Shown here: one piece after another, positions 8,343 to 17,418 of the stretch
How positions within the stretch are numbered: the first letter of the stretch is position 1
How the letters are laid out: every line of letters starts with the position of its first letter
Assembly (NCBI GenBank): GCA_964517145.1
Contig: CAZFBN010000001.1
Location: 40,838-104,837 of the forward strand
Source: JADJNW01 sp964517145
Lineage (GTDB): Bacteria > Bacteroidota > Bacteroidia > Chitinophagales > Saprospiraceae
Reading direction: 5' to 3'
Length of the DNA: 64,000 nt
Made by a program: the position numbers and the translations under genes
Notes under the pieces: generated by a model
Seen by the model: the letters and a program-made list of their open reading frames with translations, nothing else
Database searches by the model: none
Told to the model about the DNA's origin: nothing

Positions 8343-11300
8343 ATGTTTAAGTATTTGCTATCGAGCTATTCTATGGTTTTATGTTTGATATCGTCCATTC
8401 AGGCGCAAAATGTTATATCACCAGATAACAATGCTTCAAATTATGTGCAAATGGCTTTAGCTTACTTAAAGTCAGAAAAGAAGCTCGATAGCACTACTAT
8501 TTATCTGGAGCAAGCCAGACAATTTTACATTCGACATAAAGATTTTGAGAATTATATTTCGTCATTTTTAGAAGCCAATAAAAATTTTTATACTGCAAAA
8601 TATTATGAGGAGGGTATTCATCTACTAGTAGAAGCAGATAAAGATATAATTTCTAATACCAAAGCATATGCAAAACAGATTGATGTAAATTATGAGATTG
8701 CAAGAGGATATCAATTTCTCAATAATTATGATCTTTGTATAGCGTATGTAAGAATAAATCTGCCGTTTCTAGATACAACCTCAACGACATTTGCAGACCA
8801 CCTAAATTTACTTGCACTCTCCTATAGAAGAAAAGGATTGGTTGTTGACGCCATAACAGCCTATGAAAAGACATTGGCTATCAGAAAAAAACAATTGGGT
8901 ATTAAACATACTCAAGTCGCAAGCGTGCTAAACAATATGGGCGTTGCTTACGAAGATTTGAGGCTATATAATAAAGCATTGAGTTGTTATGTAGAGGGAT
9001 TAAATATTAGAAAAGAAATTTTAAAAAAAGATGATCCTAGCCTTGCGAATATTCTTTTAAATATAGGCGGTTTGTATCATAATAAAGGTGAATATAACAA
9101 TGCTATTCAGTATTATGATCGTGCTTTAGCCATTTTCCAGTCCAATCCTAAAGGTTTTGAAACACGCATAGCTGATATTTTCAATAACTTGGCTGTAACG
9201 TACAAAAACAAAGGTGCCTATCAGGAATCAACTTCTTATCATAAGCAAGCTATTCAACAGTATGAACAATTATCTGGTGATCAATCTCAAAATATTGCAA
9301 ACGTTTATACCAATTGGGGAAATCTTAGCAAGCAACAAAAAGATTATTCGAAGGCAATTGATTTCCAAGAAAAAGCGATTGAGCTTTATAGAAAAACCTT
9401 AGCATCTAATCATCCACGAATAATCGCAGCATTGAACAATCAGGGAGTTAATTATTATGAAAAAGGAGAATATAATAAAGCACTTACTCAATTGCAAAGC
9501 ATCGTGCCTTTAATTGAAAACGATGCCGAGCAGCGCGAACGATTTGCGAACCTTTGCAATAATATTGCCGACGTCCATTTTAAACTAAAAAACCTGTCAG
9601 AAGCCAAAACCTATAATCAAAAAGCCCTTGCTATCCAGCAGGATATTTTTGGTAAAAAGAGTTATAAACTCGCTTACACGTATAATAATTTGGCACAAAT
9701 CGCGGAAGCGGAAGGCAATCGCGACGAAGCTTTACAATACCTGCAAAATGCTTTAGCTGCAAATCATGCTGATTTTCAAGCAGATGAAATAGGGGCAGCA
9801 CCTTCACCTGATGGTTTTTATAAATATGATTATTTTATAACATCCTTGATGCATAAGGCACGGCTCCTACGGCGGTCCCCCCTTCAGGGGGCAGGGGGTA
9901 GGGTAGGTGACCAAACAGCATTATTACAAGCTAAATTTTTATATGAAGTGACCGATTCTGTCCTGACGCTGGTGCGCAATGAATTATTATCATCCGATGA
10001 TAAAATTCGGCTCTCAGAAAAATTTTATGAGTTGTCGCAGGCAGCGATTGAAAATTGTCTGCAATTAGCGGAAGCGACTGGAGATCAGCGCTATCTGGAA
10101 GAAGCTTTTCAGTTTTCAGAAAAAAGTAAAAACAATGTACTGGCGCAATCGCTGGCAGCGAATCAAGCAAAGCAGTTTGCCGGCATTCCTGATTCTTTAA
10201 TCACGTTGGAAAATCGCTTACAATCGGATATTAATTTTTATAAACAAGCTTTGGCGGAGCAGCCCGATAGCCTGGAGCGGATTTTATATCAAAATGAATT
10301 ATTTACTGCGCAGCAGGCGTATCGAATTTTAATTACAAATTTGGAAAAAGATTACCCTTTTTATTATCAATTGAAATACGAACAAACTGTGCCTCGCGTG
10401 CGCGCCGTTCAGTTTGCCTTGCCTGAAAACACAGCATTGGTGAGCTATTTTACCGGCGACTCCACGTTATACAGTTTCGTTTTTACCAAAACGGCATTTA
10501 CCGTGCATCGTTCGCCAATCGGGCAGCGTTTTTACGATCAGCAAGTCGGCTTGCGCAAAAGTATTACCGGTCAACTTAATGAAGATTATGTCGCCCTGGC
10601 TAATGATTTATACAAATCGTTATTTCCATTTACTTTGAATAAAAATATTAACGCTTTAATCCTTATTCCTGATGGTACGCTAAATAAATTGCCTTTTGAA
10701 GCCTTGCTCTCAAAAAAAGTAAATCCCAGAGCGGTTATTAATTTTCAGGCGCTTCCTTATTTAATTAATGATTTTGAAATACAATATGCACTTTCTGCAT
10801 CTTTGTATCATCAGGAACGGACGACCACTACGGCACTGAGCAATCAAGGCGAGGGTTTATTGGCTTTTGCGCCGGTTTTCGCTGAACCTCAGGAAATTGG
10901 GTACTTTACGAATGGTTTGCGCAATCCGCTGGCGGCTACCGAAAATACCCGCACCATGACTTTAGACGGGAAATTTATTTCTGCTTTGCCCGCCACTGCC
11001 GACGAAGTAAGCGCGATTACGGAAGTATTTCAGCAAAAAAAGCAAAAAGTAGCTTCGTTTCTATTTAAAAATGCGAATGAAAATCAACTCAAGCGCAGCA
11101 ATATTACAAAAAGTAAATACTTGCATATCGCAACGCATGGTTTTATTAATGAAGAACAGCCGGATTTATCCGGTTTATTACTATTTCCTGATTCTACGAA
11201 GCAGGAAGATCATATTTTATATTCCGGCGAAGTGTATAATTTGAAATTAAATGCAGATTTGGTGGTGCTTTCCGCGTGTGAAACGGGTTTGGGCAAAGTA

Positions 11301-11549
11301 GCAAGCGGCGAAGGTTTGCTGGGTTTGTCCCGCGCATTTTTTTACGCCGGAGCGAATAATCTGATGGTGTCGCTTTGGAAAGTGCAGGATCAGGCGACGG
11401 CGGATTTGATGGTATCGTTTTATCAGGAGCACCTGAATGGTAAAAGCAAAAACTTCAGCGCGCCACTGCGCCAAGCTAAACTTCAACTGATTCGTACCGA
11501 GGATTTCAGCCATCCTTATTATTGGTCGGCATTTGTGCTGATTGAGTAG
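8343..11549 (+). CDS. Secreted TPR-CHAT peptidase (first copy)
   Basis: CHAT domains are caspase/separase-fold cysteine peptidases. The 1,068-residue product has a signal peptide (MFKYLLSSYSMVLCLISSIQAQ), about eight TPR-type repeats between residues 145 and 480 (NNMGVAYEDLRLYNKALSCY, YTNWGNLSKQQKDYSKAIDF), a helical linker, and a CHAT domain from about residue 685. Catalytic His932 lies in HIATHGFINEE and Cys979 in VVLSACETGLGK. TPRs normally bind a protein partner. At 9870-9912 a C/G-rich hairpin insert adds RRSPLQGAGG-like residues absent from the second copy. The signal peptide places it in the periplasm or outside, unlike cytoplasmic CHAT defence proteases. Confidence 0.92.
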   Translation: MFKYLLSSYSMVLCLISSIQAQNVISPDNNASNYVQMALAYLKSEKKLDSTTIYLEQARQFYIRHKDFENYISSFLEANKNFYTAKYYEEGIHLLVEADKDIISNTKAYAKQIDVNYEIARGYQFLNNYDLCIAYVRINLPFLDTTSTTFADHLNLLALSYRRKGLVVDAITAYEKTLAIRKKQLGIKHTQVASVLNNMGVAYEDLRLYNKALSCYVEGLNIRKEILKKDDPSLANILLNIGGLYHNKGEYNNAIQYYDRALAIFQSNPKGFETRIADIFNNLAVTYKNKGAYQESTSYHKQAIQQYEQLSGDQSQNIANVYTNWGNLSKQQKDYSKAIDFQEKAIELYRKTLASNHPRIIAALNNQGVNYYEKGEYNKALTQLQSIVPLIENDAEQRERFANLCNNIADVHFKLKNLSEAKTYNQKALAIQQDIFGKKSYKLAYTYNNLAQIAEAEGNRDEALQYLQNALAANHADFQADEIGAAPSPDGFYKYDYFITSLMHKARLLRRSPLQGAGGRVGDQTALLQAKFLYEVTDSVLTLVRNELLSSDDKIRLSEKFYELSQAAIENCLQLAEATGDQRYLEEAFQFSEKSKNNVLAQSLAANQAKQFAGIPDSLITLENRLQSDINFYKQALAEQPDSLERILYQNELFTAQQAYRILITNLEKDYPFYYQLKYEQTVPRVRAVQFALPENTALVSYFTGDSTLYSFVFTKTAFTVHRSPIGQRFYDQQVGLRKSITGQLNEDYVALANDLYKSLFPFTLNKNINALILIPDGTLNKLPFEALLSKKVNPRAVINFQALPYLINDFEIQYALSASLYHQERTTTTALSNQGEGLLAFAPVFAEPQEIGYFTNGLRNPLAATENTRTMTLDGKFISALPATADEVSAITEVFQQKKQKVASFLFKNANENQLKRSNITKSKYLHIATHGFINEEQPDLSGLLLFPDSTKQEDHILYSGEVYNLKLNADLVVLSACETGLGKVASGEGLLGLSRAFFYAGANNLMVSLWKVQDQATADLMVSFYQEHLNGKSKNFSAPLRQAKLQLIRTEDFSHPYYWSAFVLIE
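9870..9912. repeat. C/G-rich palindromic insert inside TPR-CHAT gene (copy A)
   Basis: CCCCCC at 9877-9882, TTCA, then GGGGG at 9887-9891 form a hairpin, followed by CAGGGGGTAGGG. The segment keeps the reading frame and encodes RRSPLQGAGGRVGD between conserved blocks HKAR and the LYEV helix. Two related hairpins lie at 27314-27346 and 27666-27690. This part of the second TPR-CHAT protein is shorter, which supports insertion. Confidence 0.65.
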
Positions 11550-11944
11550 AAATTTGCACGATTTTTATCAGAATTAAACAGCATTTTGCCGCCAAAATTT
11601 GGTTTAAAGCAATTTGGAGGTTATATTTGTTAAAAACAGCGTAACTTTACACATTCCTCCTAATGAAGGTTGTCTGATGATAACCCTGCAAAATCATTTA
11701 CAAATTGTTTTTAGTCATTTCTTTTACCTCATAATCCAAGCATGAAAAGTAATATTCCCTTGAACATGATAAGAAATTGATTATTTTTCAATTTTATTTT
11801 ATCTTTCGCATAAATTATTATCATTAGATGGTTTTTAAAATAATTAATCGTCGGTAAGTCATTGAAAAATCATCATGATTTCAAATTAAAACATTGATTT
11901 ATAGGCTATTCTACATTATTCATCTATCTTAAAAATAGTACAAT
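11550..11944. other. AT-rich spacer between the first CHAT gene and the 124-residue gene
   Basis: About 395 nt with no ORF of note. It contains a near-consensus promoter at 11598-11629, so the second CHAT group can be expressed independently of the first. The rest is very AT-rich with no clear terminator hairpin after the first CHAT gene. Confidence 0.6.
11598..11629 (+). promoter_or_regulatory. Bacteroidota-type promoter (TTTG-20-TAnnTTTG)
   Basis: TTTG at 11598-11601 and TATATTTG at 11622-11629 with 20 nt between them match the Bacteroidota consensus. It would drive the 124-residue gene at 11945 and perhaps the second TPR-CHAT gene, with a leader of about 300 nt. Confidence 0.65.
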
Positions 11945-12319
11945 ATGGAACTCACAAATCAAAATGATCGGATCAAGCGCTACGCGGTAGCTTTACAAGG
12001 AGCAGTACGCAAAACCATTAATGTAAAATTGAACAGCGACGCACAGACACAAGTAACGGCTTTACAGGTTGATAATCAGAAGAATGTATTGAATACTAAA
12101 ATATTACAACCAGAACAAACGGATGCCAATTTTGATTTTGATGATGATGGCGAATTGTGGCTGGTAGAAGGTACGGAGATTCCTTCAACCGAACAGGTTG
12201 CGGCGATTCCTTATAATAGCGAGGCTTCCAACGTTCAAATAGAAGTTTTAGAAAATATGATTACCGACCGTGATGTGACGAGCAATCAAAAACCAACTCA
12301 ACAGCCCGGAGAAGCATAG
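11945..12319 (+). CDS. Small acidic hypothetical protein preceding second TPR-CHAT gene
   Basis: A 124-residue soluble protein of unknown family, without signal peptide or membrane segment. It begins MELTNQNDRIKRYAVALQGAV, has an acidic middle (DANFDFDDDGELWLVEGTEI) and a polar, probably disordered tail (TSNQKPTQQPGEA). It has its own promoter at 11598 and a terminator-like hairpin at 12353-12385, so only part of its transcripts may reach the CHAT gene. Like the 259-residue protein at 7544, it sits directly before a TPR-CHAT gene, although I see no clear similarity between the two. Confidence 0.65.
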   Translation: MELTNQNDRIKRYAVALQGAVRKTINVKLNSDAQTQVTALQVDNQKNVLNTKILQPEQTDANFDFDDDGELWLVEGTEIPSTEQVAAIPYNSEASNVQIEVLENMITDRDVTSNQKPTQQPGEA

Positions 12320-12352
12320 TTTTATAATTAGTAACGAGAAGCTAACAATTGA

Positions 12353-12385
12353 TAAATATTGCAAATTATTGATTTGCAATATTTA
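12353..12385 (+). terminator. AT-rich perfect 14-bp hairpin after the 124-residue gene
   Basis: The arms 12353-12366 and 12372-12385 (TAAATATTGCAAAT and its exact reverse complement) enclose a 5-nt loop, 33 nt after the stop of the preceding gene. There is no good T-run, so it may act as a partial terminator, an attenuator or an mRNA-stabilising end. Confidence 0.5.
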
Positions 12386-12513
12386 AACGATAGTCCTATA
12401 AACTAAATAATGCTTATTATGCAGCTGAAGAGCGGTATGGTAATGTCATTGCTAGCGTTCTGGGTTGAATATCCATAGTTTACACCTTTAATTTTTAAAT
12501 TATATTATTACAA

Positions 12514-15500
12514 ATGCTGAAATTATTACTATCGGTTGTTCTTACCTTCCTTTTGCTTACTAAAGGAACCGCGCAGGAGTTTACAGACAGTACGAATGCG
12601 CTACGGTATATGCAGCTTGCCCAGGAAGCATTGGGAAGGGAGCAACCAGATAGCCTGCGTTTTTATTTAGCGCAAGCGCAGGAAAGCTTTCAGCTGGCAC
12701 AAGATTGGGACAATTACAATAAAAATTTTATCGATTTTGCTAAAATATTATTTACTAAATGGAGTACGAATGTAAAATATGTAGAAACGGGTATTCAGAG
12801 TTTAAAAACATTATATGAAGCGGTTCAGCAGGTGCCTGCTTCCCAAAATATGGCTGAGAGAGAAATAATTTACCAGATAGCACGTGGCTATTACTATCAG
12901 GGTTTGGGTTGGCAAAAATTATATAATATTAAAGAAGCCGAAGCTTCTTTTGATTCTTGTAAGGTTTATGTTAATAAAAATCTTGTCGAGCTAGGGAAAT
13001 TGCCGCCCGAAGCAAGCGCCCTCGACCGTGCCAATCATTATAATATTTTAGGCGTTGCTTATACTGCACGGGGCGACGATGCCCATGCACTGGAAGAGCT
13101 GGAAAAAGTACGGACGATCCGTATTGCGGAACTAGGCACCGAGGATGATCGCGTCGCCAGCGTTTATTTTAATATTGGCAATGCTTACACCAATTTACTC
13201 CTTTATAATAAAGCCCTGGATGCTTACACAAAAGGCATCAAAATCCGAAAAACTTTACTCGGCGATGGTAATCCCCGCCTGGCGAATATGTATTTTAATG
13301 TGGGCGTATTATATGAATATAAAGAAGAATATGATAATGCCATTACCTTTTACAATCAGGCAAAGGAATTATACGAAAGTCATCCGCAGGATTTTGATAA
13401 TGTAAAGCAACTAATCGCCGAAGTTTCAACTTATTTAGCGGTTTGTTATCAAAATAAAGGCGCTTACCAGGAATCCTCCATTTATCACCAACAATCCATT
13501 CAGCAATACGAGCAAGCAGTCGAAAATAATGCCATTAAAATCGCCGATTATTATACCAACGAAGCCATTCTTTCCGATCTGGCAGGCGATTTTGAAAAAG
13601 CGATAGAACTGCACGAAAAAGCAGTGCAATTGTATCAGCAAAAGTTGGAGCCGACTGATGCCCGTTTGATACAAGCTTATAATAATTTAGGCAATTCATA
13701 TGCTGCCAATCATCAATTTGACCAGGCAATCGCCACCCTTCAGGGCGCGATGCAGCGCATTGAGCAGGATAGCAAGCAACAGGAATTATACGCCAGCTTA
13801 ATAAGTGACTTGGGGCTCATTTACTTTAATTTGGGTAATTTTATAAAAGCAAGAGAAACCAACCTCAAAGCTCTGAGAATATTACAAAAAACACTTAATA
13901 AAAGTTATAAAATTGCAATTATTTATAATAATTTATCTAAAATAGCCGCGGCAGAACATGATTATGAAAATGCGCTGGATTACACACAACGGGCTTTAGC
14001 TGCGAATCATCAGCATTATGAATACGATCGTCAAGATGTTGCACCAGCTTCCGTTGGTTATTATCGTTATGATATTTTTGTTACATCCTTGATGCAAAAA
14101 GCCCGCTTGATGCAAGGCGGCAGGCAGGCCAGGGATTTATTGGCGACACGTACATTATATCAAGTGGTAGATTCGGTTTTAACGCAGGTGCAAAATGAGT
14201 TAATTGCGTCGGAGGATAAAATCCGGCTGTCGGAGAAGATGAACGATTTATCGGAGTCCGCCATCGAGAACTGTCTTCAGCTAGCAGCAACGACCGGCGA
14301 CCGGCGCTACTGGGAAGAAGCTTTTCAGTATGCCGAAAAAAGTAAAAATACCGTCCTCACGCAATCCATCACTGCCAATCACGCCAAGCATTTTGCCGGT
14401 ATTCCCGATGCTTTAATTGCAAAGGAAGATCAACTCCAATCGGATATTCGATATTATAAATTAAAACTACTGGAACAGGCTGATAGCAATACTACTACGC
14501 TCTATAAAAATGAGTTATTTATAGCACAGCGCGATTATCGGGCGCTGGTAGAAACATTAGAAAAAGAGTACCCCAATTACTACCAATTGAAATATGAACG
14601 GAAAGTGCCTGATATTAAGGCGTTGCAACAAATTTTACCCGACCAGACCGCATTGGTGAGTTATTTTGTCGGCGACACGGTGTTATTTAGTTTTGTTATT
14701 TCTAACAATGATTTTCAGGTATATCGTTCCACGCTACCAAAAGATTTTTTCAATCAACAAACCGGCTTACGCAAAACGATTTATTATCAACTAAATGAAG
14801 ATTATCTTAAAGTCGCTCATTATTTACATAAATGCTTGTTTCCATTTACTTTAGATCCAAATATTCAATCTTTAATCATTATTCCAGATGGCAATTTGAG
14901 TAAACTTCCTTTTGAAGCATTATTGACTGAACCAATTCAACCGGACAGTAATATTCATTTTTCGCAAATGCCGTATTTACTAAATAAGTATCAAATCAGT
15001 TACGCCCTTTCCAGTACTGTTTATCACAAAAATAAATACGTTACGCACACATCTCCAGCTATATCAAATGAATTATTGGCTTACGCGCCTGTATTTAATG
15101 AGCCTCAGGATATTAACTCCTTTTCGAGTGGTACGCGCAATCCATTATTGGCAGGGAATCGGGAACATGTTGGACGTACCCTGACTGCTGATGGCAAATA
15201 CGTGTCGGCGCTGCCCGCTACCGCAGATGAAGTGCAATCCATTGCCGAAGTATTCAAAGAAAAAGGGCAAAAAGCATCTATTTTTCTTTATCAAAATGCG
15301 AATGAAAATCAATTTAAGCACAGCGACATTACAAAAAGTAAATATCTACACATCGCAACGCATGGTTTTATTAATGAAGAACAGCCGGATTTATCTGGTT
15401 TATTACTATTTCCCGATTCTACGAAGCAGGAAGATCATATTTTATATTCCGGCGAAGTGTATAATTTAAAGCTAAATGCAGATTTGGTGGTGCTTTCCGC

Positions 15501-15777
15501 GTGCGAAACGGGGCTAGGTAAGGTGGCAAGCGGCGAAGGTTTGTTGGGTTTATCGCGGGCATTTTTCTATGCTGGCGCGGAAAATCTAGTGGTATCGCTT
15601 TGGAAAGTGCAGGACCAGGCGACGGCAGATTTGATGGTGTTCTTTTATCAGGAATTTTTGAGTGGACAAAGTAAAAACTTCAGTACGCCTTTGCGAGAAG
15701 CCAAACTCAAGCTGATTCGTTCTGAAAATTTTAGCCATCCATATTATTGGTCGGCATTTGTGCTGATCGGACAATAA
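12514..15777 (+). CDS. Secreted TPR-CHAT peptidase (second copy)
   Basis: This 1,087-residue paralogue of the 8343 gene has the same order: a signal peptide (MLKLLLSVVLTFLLLTKGTAQ), TPR repeats at about residues 170-490, a helical linker, and a CHAT domain from about residue 705. Catalytic His950 (HIATHGFINEE) and Cys997 (VVLSACETGLGK) are present. The N-terminal two thirds differ substantially from the first copy, but about 85 residues around the His and Cys are identical, and the DNA there is almost identical too, as expected after gene conversion. Ending SHPYYWSAFVLIGQ is the usual CHAT C-terminus. Probably a periplasmic cysteine peptidase; substrate unknown. Confidence 0.92.
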   Translation: MLKLLLSVVLTFLLLTKGTAQEFTDSTNALRYMQLAQEALGREQPDSLRFYLAQAQESFQLAQDWDNYNKNFIDFAKILFTKWSTNVKYVETGIQSLKTLYEAVQQVPASQNMAEREIIYQIARGYYYQGLGWQKLYNIKEAEASFDSCKVYVNKNLVELGKLPPEASALDRANHYNILGVAYTARGDDAHALEELEKVRTIRIAELGTEDDRVASVYFNIGNAYTNLLLYNKALDAYTKGIKIRKTLLGDGNPRLANMYFNVGVLYEYKEEYDNAITFYNQAKELYESHPQDFDNVKQLIAEVSTYLAVCYQNKGAYQESSIYHQQSIQQYEQAVENNAIKIADYYTNEAILSDLAGDFEKAIELHEKAVQLYQQKLEPTDARLIQAYNNLGNSYAANHQFDQAIATLQGAMQRIEQDSKQQELYASLISDLGLIYFNLGNFIKARETNLKALRILQKTLNKSYKIAIIYNNLSKIAAAEHDYENALDYTQRALAANHQHYEYDRQDVAPASVGYYRYDIFVTSLMQKARLMQGGRQARDLLATRTLYQVVDSVLTQVQNELIASEDKIRLSEKMNDLSESAIENCLQLAATTGDRRYWEEAFQYAEKSKNTVLTQSITANHAKHFAGIPDALIAKEDQLQSDIRYYKLKLLEQADSNTTTLYKNELFIAQRDYRALVETLEKEYPNYYQLKYERKVPDIKALQQILPDQTALVSYFVGDTVLFSFVISNNDFQVYRSTLPKDFFNQQTGLRKTIYYQLNEDYLKVAHYLHKCLFPFTLDPNIQSLIIIPDGNLSKLPFEALLTEPIQPDSNIHFSQMPYLLNKYQISYALSSTVYHKNKYVTHTSPAISNELLAYAPVFNEPQDINSFSSGTRNPLLAGNREHVGRTLTADGKYVSALPATADEVQSIAEVFKEKGQKASIFLYQNANENQFKHSDITKSKYLHIATHGFINEEQPDLSGLLLFPDSTKQEDHILYSGEVYNLKLNADLVVLSACETGLGKVASGEGLLGLSRAFFYAGAENLVVSLWKVQDQATADLMVFFYQEFLSGQSKNFSTPLREAKLKLIRSENFSHPYYWSAFVLIGQ

Positions 15778-15808
15778 ATTTTTGTTATGTTTGTTGAAAA
15801 AAATCAAC

Positions 15809-16636
15809 ATGTGGCGCATTCTATTGTTTTTGCTATTGTTAACCTCTCAATGTACTGTTAATCACAAAGTTAGGTCTAAAACAAATTTGCCGGATCAAAC
15901 CGACTATACCCTCGTCTGGAATGAAGCATTCGACGGAAATAATCTCGATTCAAACAGTTGGGAATACCAACTCGGCGACGGCTGCCCGCAACTCTGTGGC
16001 TGGGGCAATAATGAAGGGCAATGGTACACCAACCATCCTAAAAATGTGTATGTAAAAGATGGATTTTTGCACATCGTAGCCTTGAAGGAAGCCATGAATG
16101 GCAAGGAGTACACTTCCGCTCGCCTGCGCACAAAAGGAAAAAAGGATTTTAAATTTGGTCGGATTGATGTACGTGCCAAACTGCCCAAGGGACAAGGCAT
16201 CTGGCCCGCGATCTGGTTTTTGCCAACGGAGAATGTGTTTGGCGGCTGGCCCAAAAGCGGCGAGATTGATTTGGTGGAAGTCGTTGGGCATGAGCCAAAT
16301 GTGCTTTGGGGCACGGTGCATTATGGCCCGGATTGGCCCCAAAATAAATATGATAACAACCGGTATTATTTACCAAAAGGCGACTTCTCCGATGATTTTC
16401 ACACCTTTTCTTTAATCTGGCAGGAGAATGAAATGATTTGGCTGCTGGACAATCATCTTATTTACCAGCGTATCATTCCTAATTTGTTAAAGCCTGAAAA
16501 TTATCCGTTTAACGAGCGTTTCCACTTGATATTAAACCTGGCAGTGGGTGGTAATTGGCCCGGTTATCCTGATGCGACGACTGTTTTCCCGCAGGAAATG
16601 GTGGTAGATTATGTAAAGGTGTATCAAAAAAAGTAA
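15809..16636 (+). CDS. GH16 endo-beta-glucanase (laminarinase-like) lipoprotein
   Basis: GH16 enzymes cut beta-1,3 or beta-1,3/1,4 glucans and related galactans with retention. From the ATG at 15809 the protein has 275 residues; it starts MWRILLFLLLLTSQC, a lipoprotein signal with Cys15. The active site GEIDLVE lies at residues 151-157 (nucleophile Glu152, acid/base Glu157). LVWNEAFDGNNLD, NEGQWYT and RIDVRAKLPKGQGIWPAIWFLP are typical of laminarinases, as is the end VVDYVKVYQKK. An earlier in-frame TTG at 15782 is rejected because it would disrupt the signal. It follows the second CHAT gene by 31 nt, probably without functional linkage. Confidence 0.92.
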   Translation: MWRILLFLLLLTSQCTVNHKVRSKTNLPDQTDYTLVWNEAFDGNNLDSNSWEYQLGDGCPQLCGWGNNEGQWYTNHPKNVYVKDGFLHIVALKEAMNGKEYTSARLRTKGKKDFKFGRIDVRAKLPKGQGIWPAIWFLPTENVFGGWPKSGEIDLVEVVGHEPNVLWGTVHYGPDWPQNKYDNNRYYLPKGDFSDDFHTFSLIWQENEMIWLLDNHLIYQRIIPNLLKPENYPFNERFHLILNLAVGGNWPGYPDATTVFPQEMVVDYVKVYQKK

Positions 16637-16659
16637 ATAAATTCAATGTTAAAATTAAA

Positions 16660-17319
16660 ATGAGCCATAAAGGTCGGCATATTGCTACCTGGATTATTCT
16701 GTCACCGATTATTGGGATTGGGTTATTTTTAATATTTTATATTGTTGCTGCTTTTTATTATCCGGGTGGCTCCGATGTAAATAAAACGGCGCAAGGTTTT
16801 AGCATTATTCATAATTATTGGTGTGATTTATTGGCAAAAGGCGCTAAAAATGGACAACTGAACCCCGCTCAACCCATTGCGATTGCAGCTATGATTGTAC
16901 TTTGTACGTCACTTTCTGTTTTTTGGTATCTGTTACCAAAATTGTTAAAAACCGGCAGCCATCATTATAATATGGTGCAGTTTTCTGGCATCATGTCTAT
17001 GCTGTTGTCGATCTTTATATTTAGTAATTATCATGATTTTATTATAATTGCGGCAGTATTTTTGGGCGTCATTGCGCTGACGGGCACTTATATTGCCTTA
17101 TACAGGAGTAAAGCTTTTCGCCTATTTTTATTTGGCATTTTCTGTCTGCTCTTAATTTTATTAAATGCTTACATTTATTACACCCGCCACTTAATTCTTG
17201 CCTTGCCATTATTACAAAAAATCACTTTTCTATCATATCTGCTTTGGGTTGCTTTTATCAATCTCAAATTATATTTTAAAGAAAAAACGCTTTTCAAACC
17301 CCATGCAAAAAAAGCTTGA
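16660..17319 (+). CDS. DUF998-like integral membrane protein
   Basis: A 219-residue protein with six hydrophobic segments. The first is at about 10-32, followed by the conserved-looking YYPGGSDVNKTAQGFSIIHNYWCDLL, which resembles DUF998 proteins; others lie at about 72-94, 105-125, 127-147, 155-173 and 178-200. The basic tail (KEKTLFKPHAKKA) should be cytoplasmic. It begins 23 nt after the GH16 stop, so it is likely in the same transcript. Function unknown. Confidence 0.7.
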   Translation: MSHKGRHIATWIILSPIIGIGLFLIFYIVAAFYYPGGSDVNKTAQGFSIIHNYWCDLLAKGAKNGQLNPAQPIAIAAMIVLCTSLSVFWYLLPKLLKTGSHHYNMVQFSGIMSMLLSIFIFSNYHDFIIIAAVFLGVIALTGTYIALYRSKAFRLFLFGIFCLLLILLNAYIYYTRHLILALPLLQKITFLSYLLWVAFINLKLYFKEKTLFKPHAKKA

Positions 17320-17418
17320 GCTTTGATTTGAAAATGTGACAGGGAGTGGCTAAGTTTATCCCTTTAATCTCACCAGGTTTGAATTTATTCCAATACTTAA
17401 AAACAAAAAAATCAGATA

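Noticed and set aside
8343..15777. TPR-CHAT proteins as cytoplasmic phage-defence proteases (CRISPR-linked TPR-CHAT type)
   Set aside because: Both have signal peptides, and there is no Cas7-11-like effector or other defence gene nearby.
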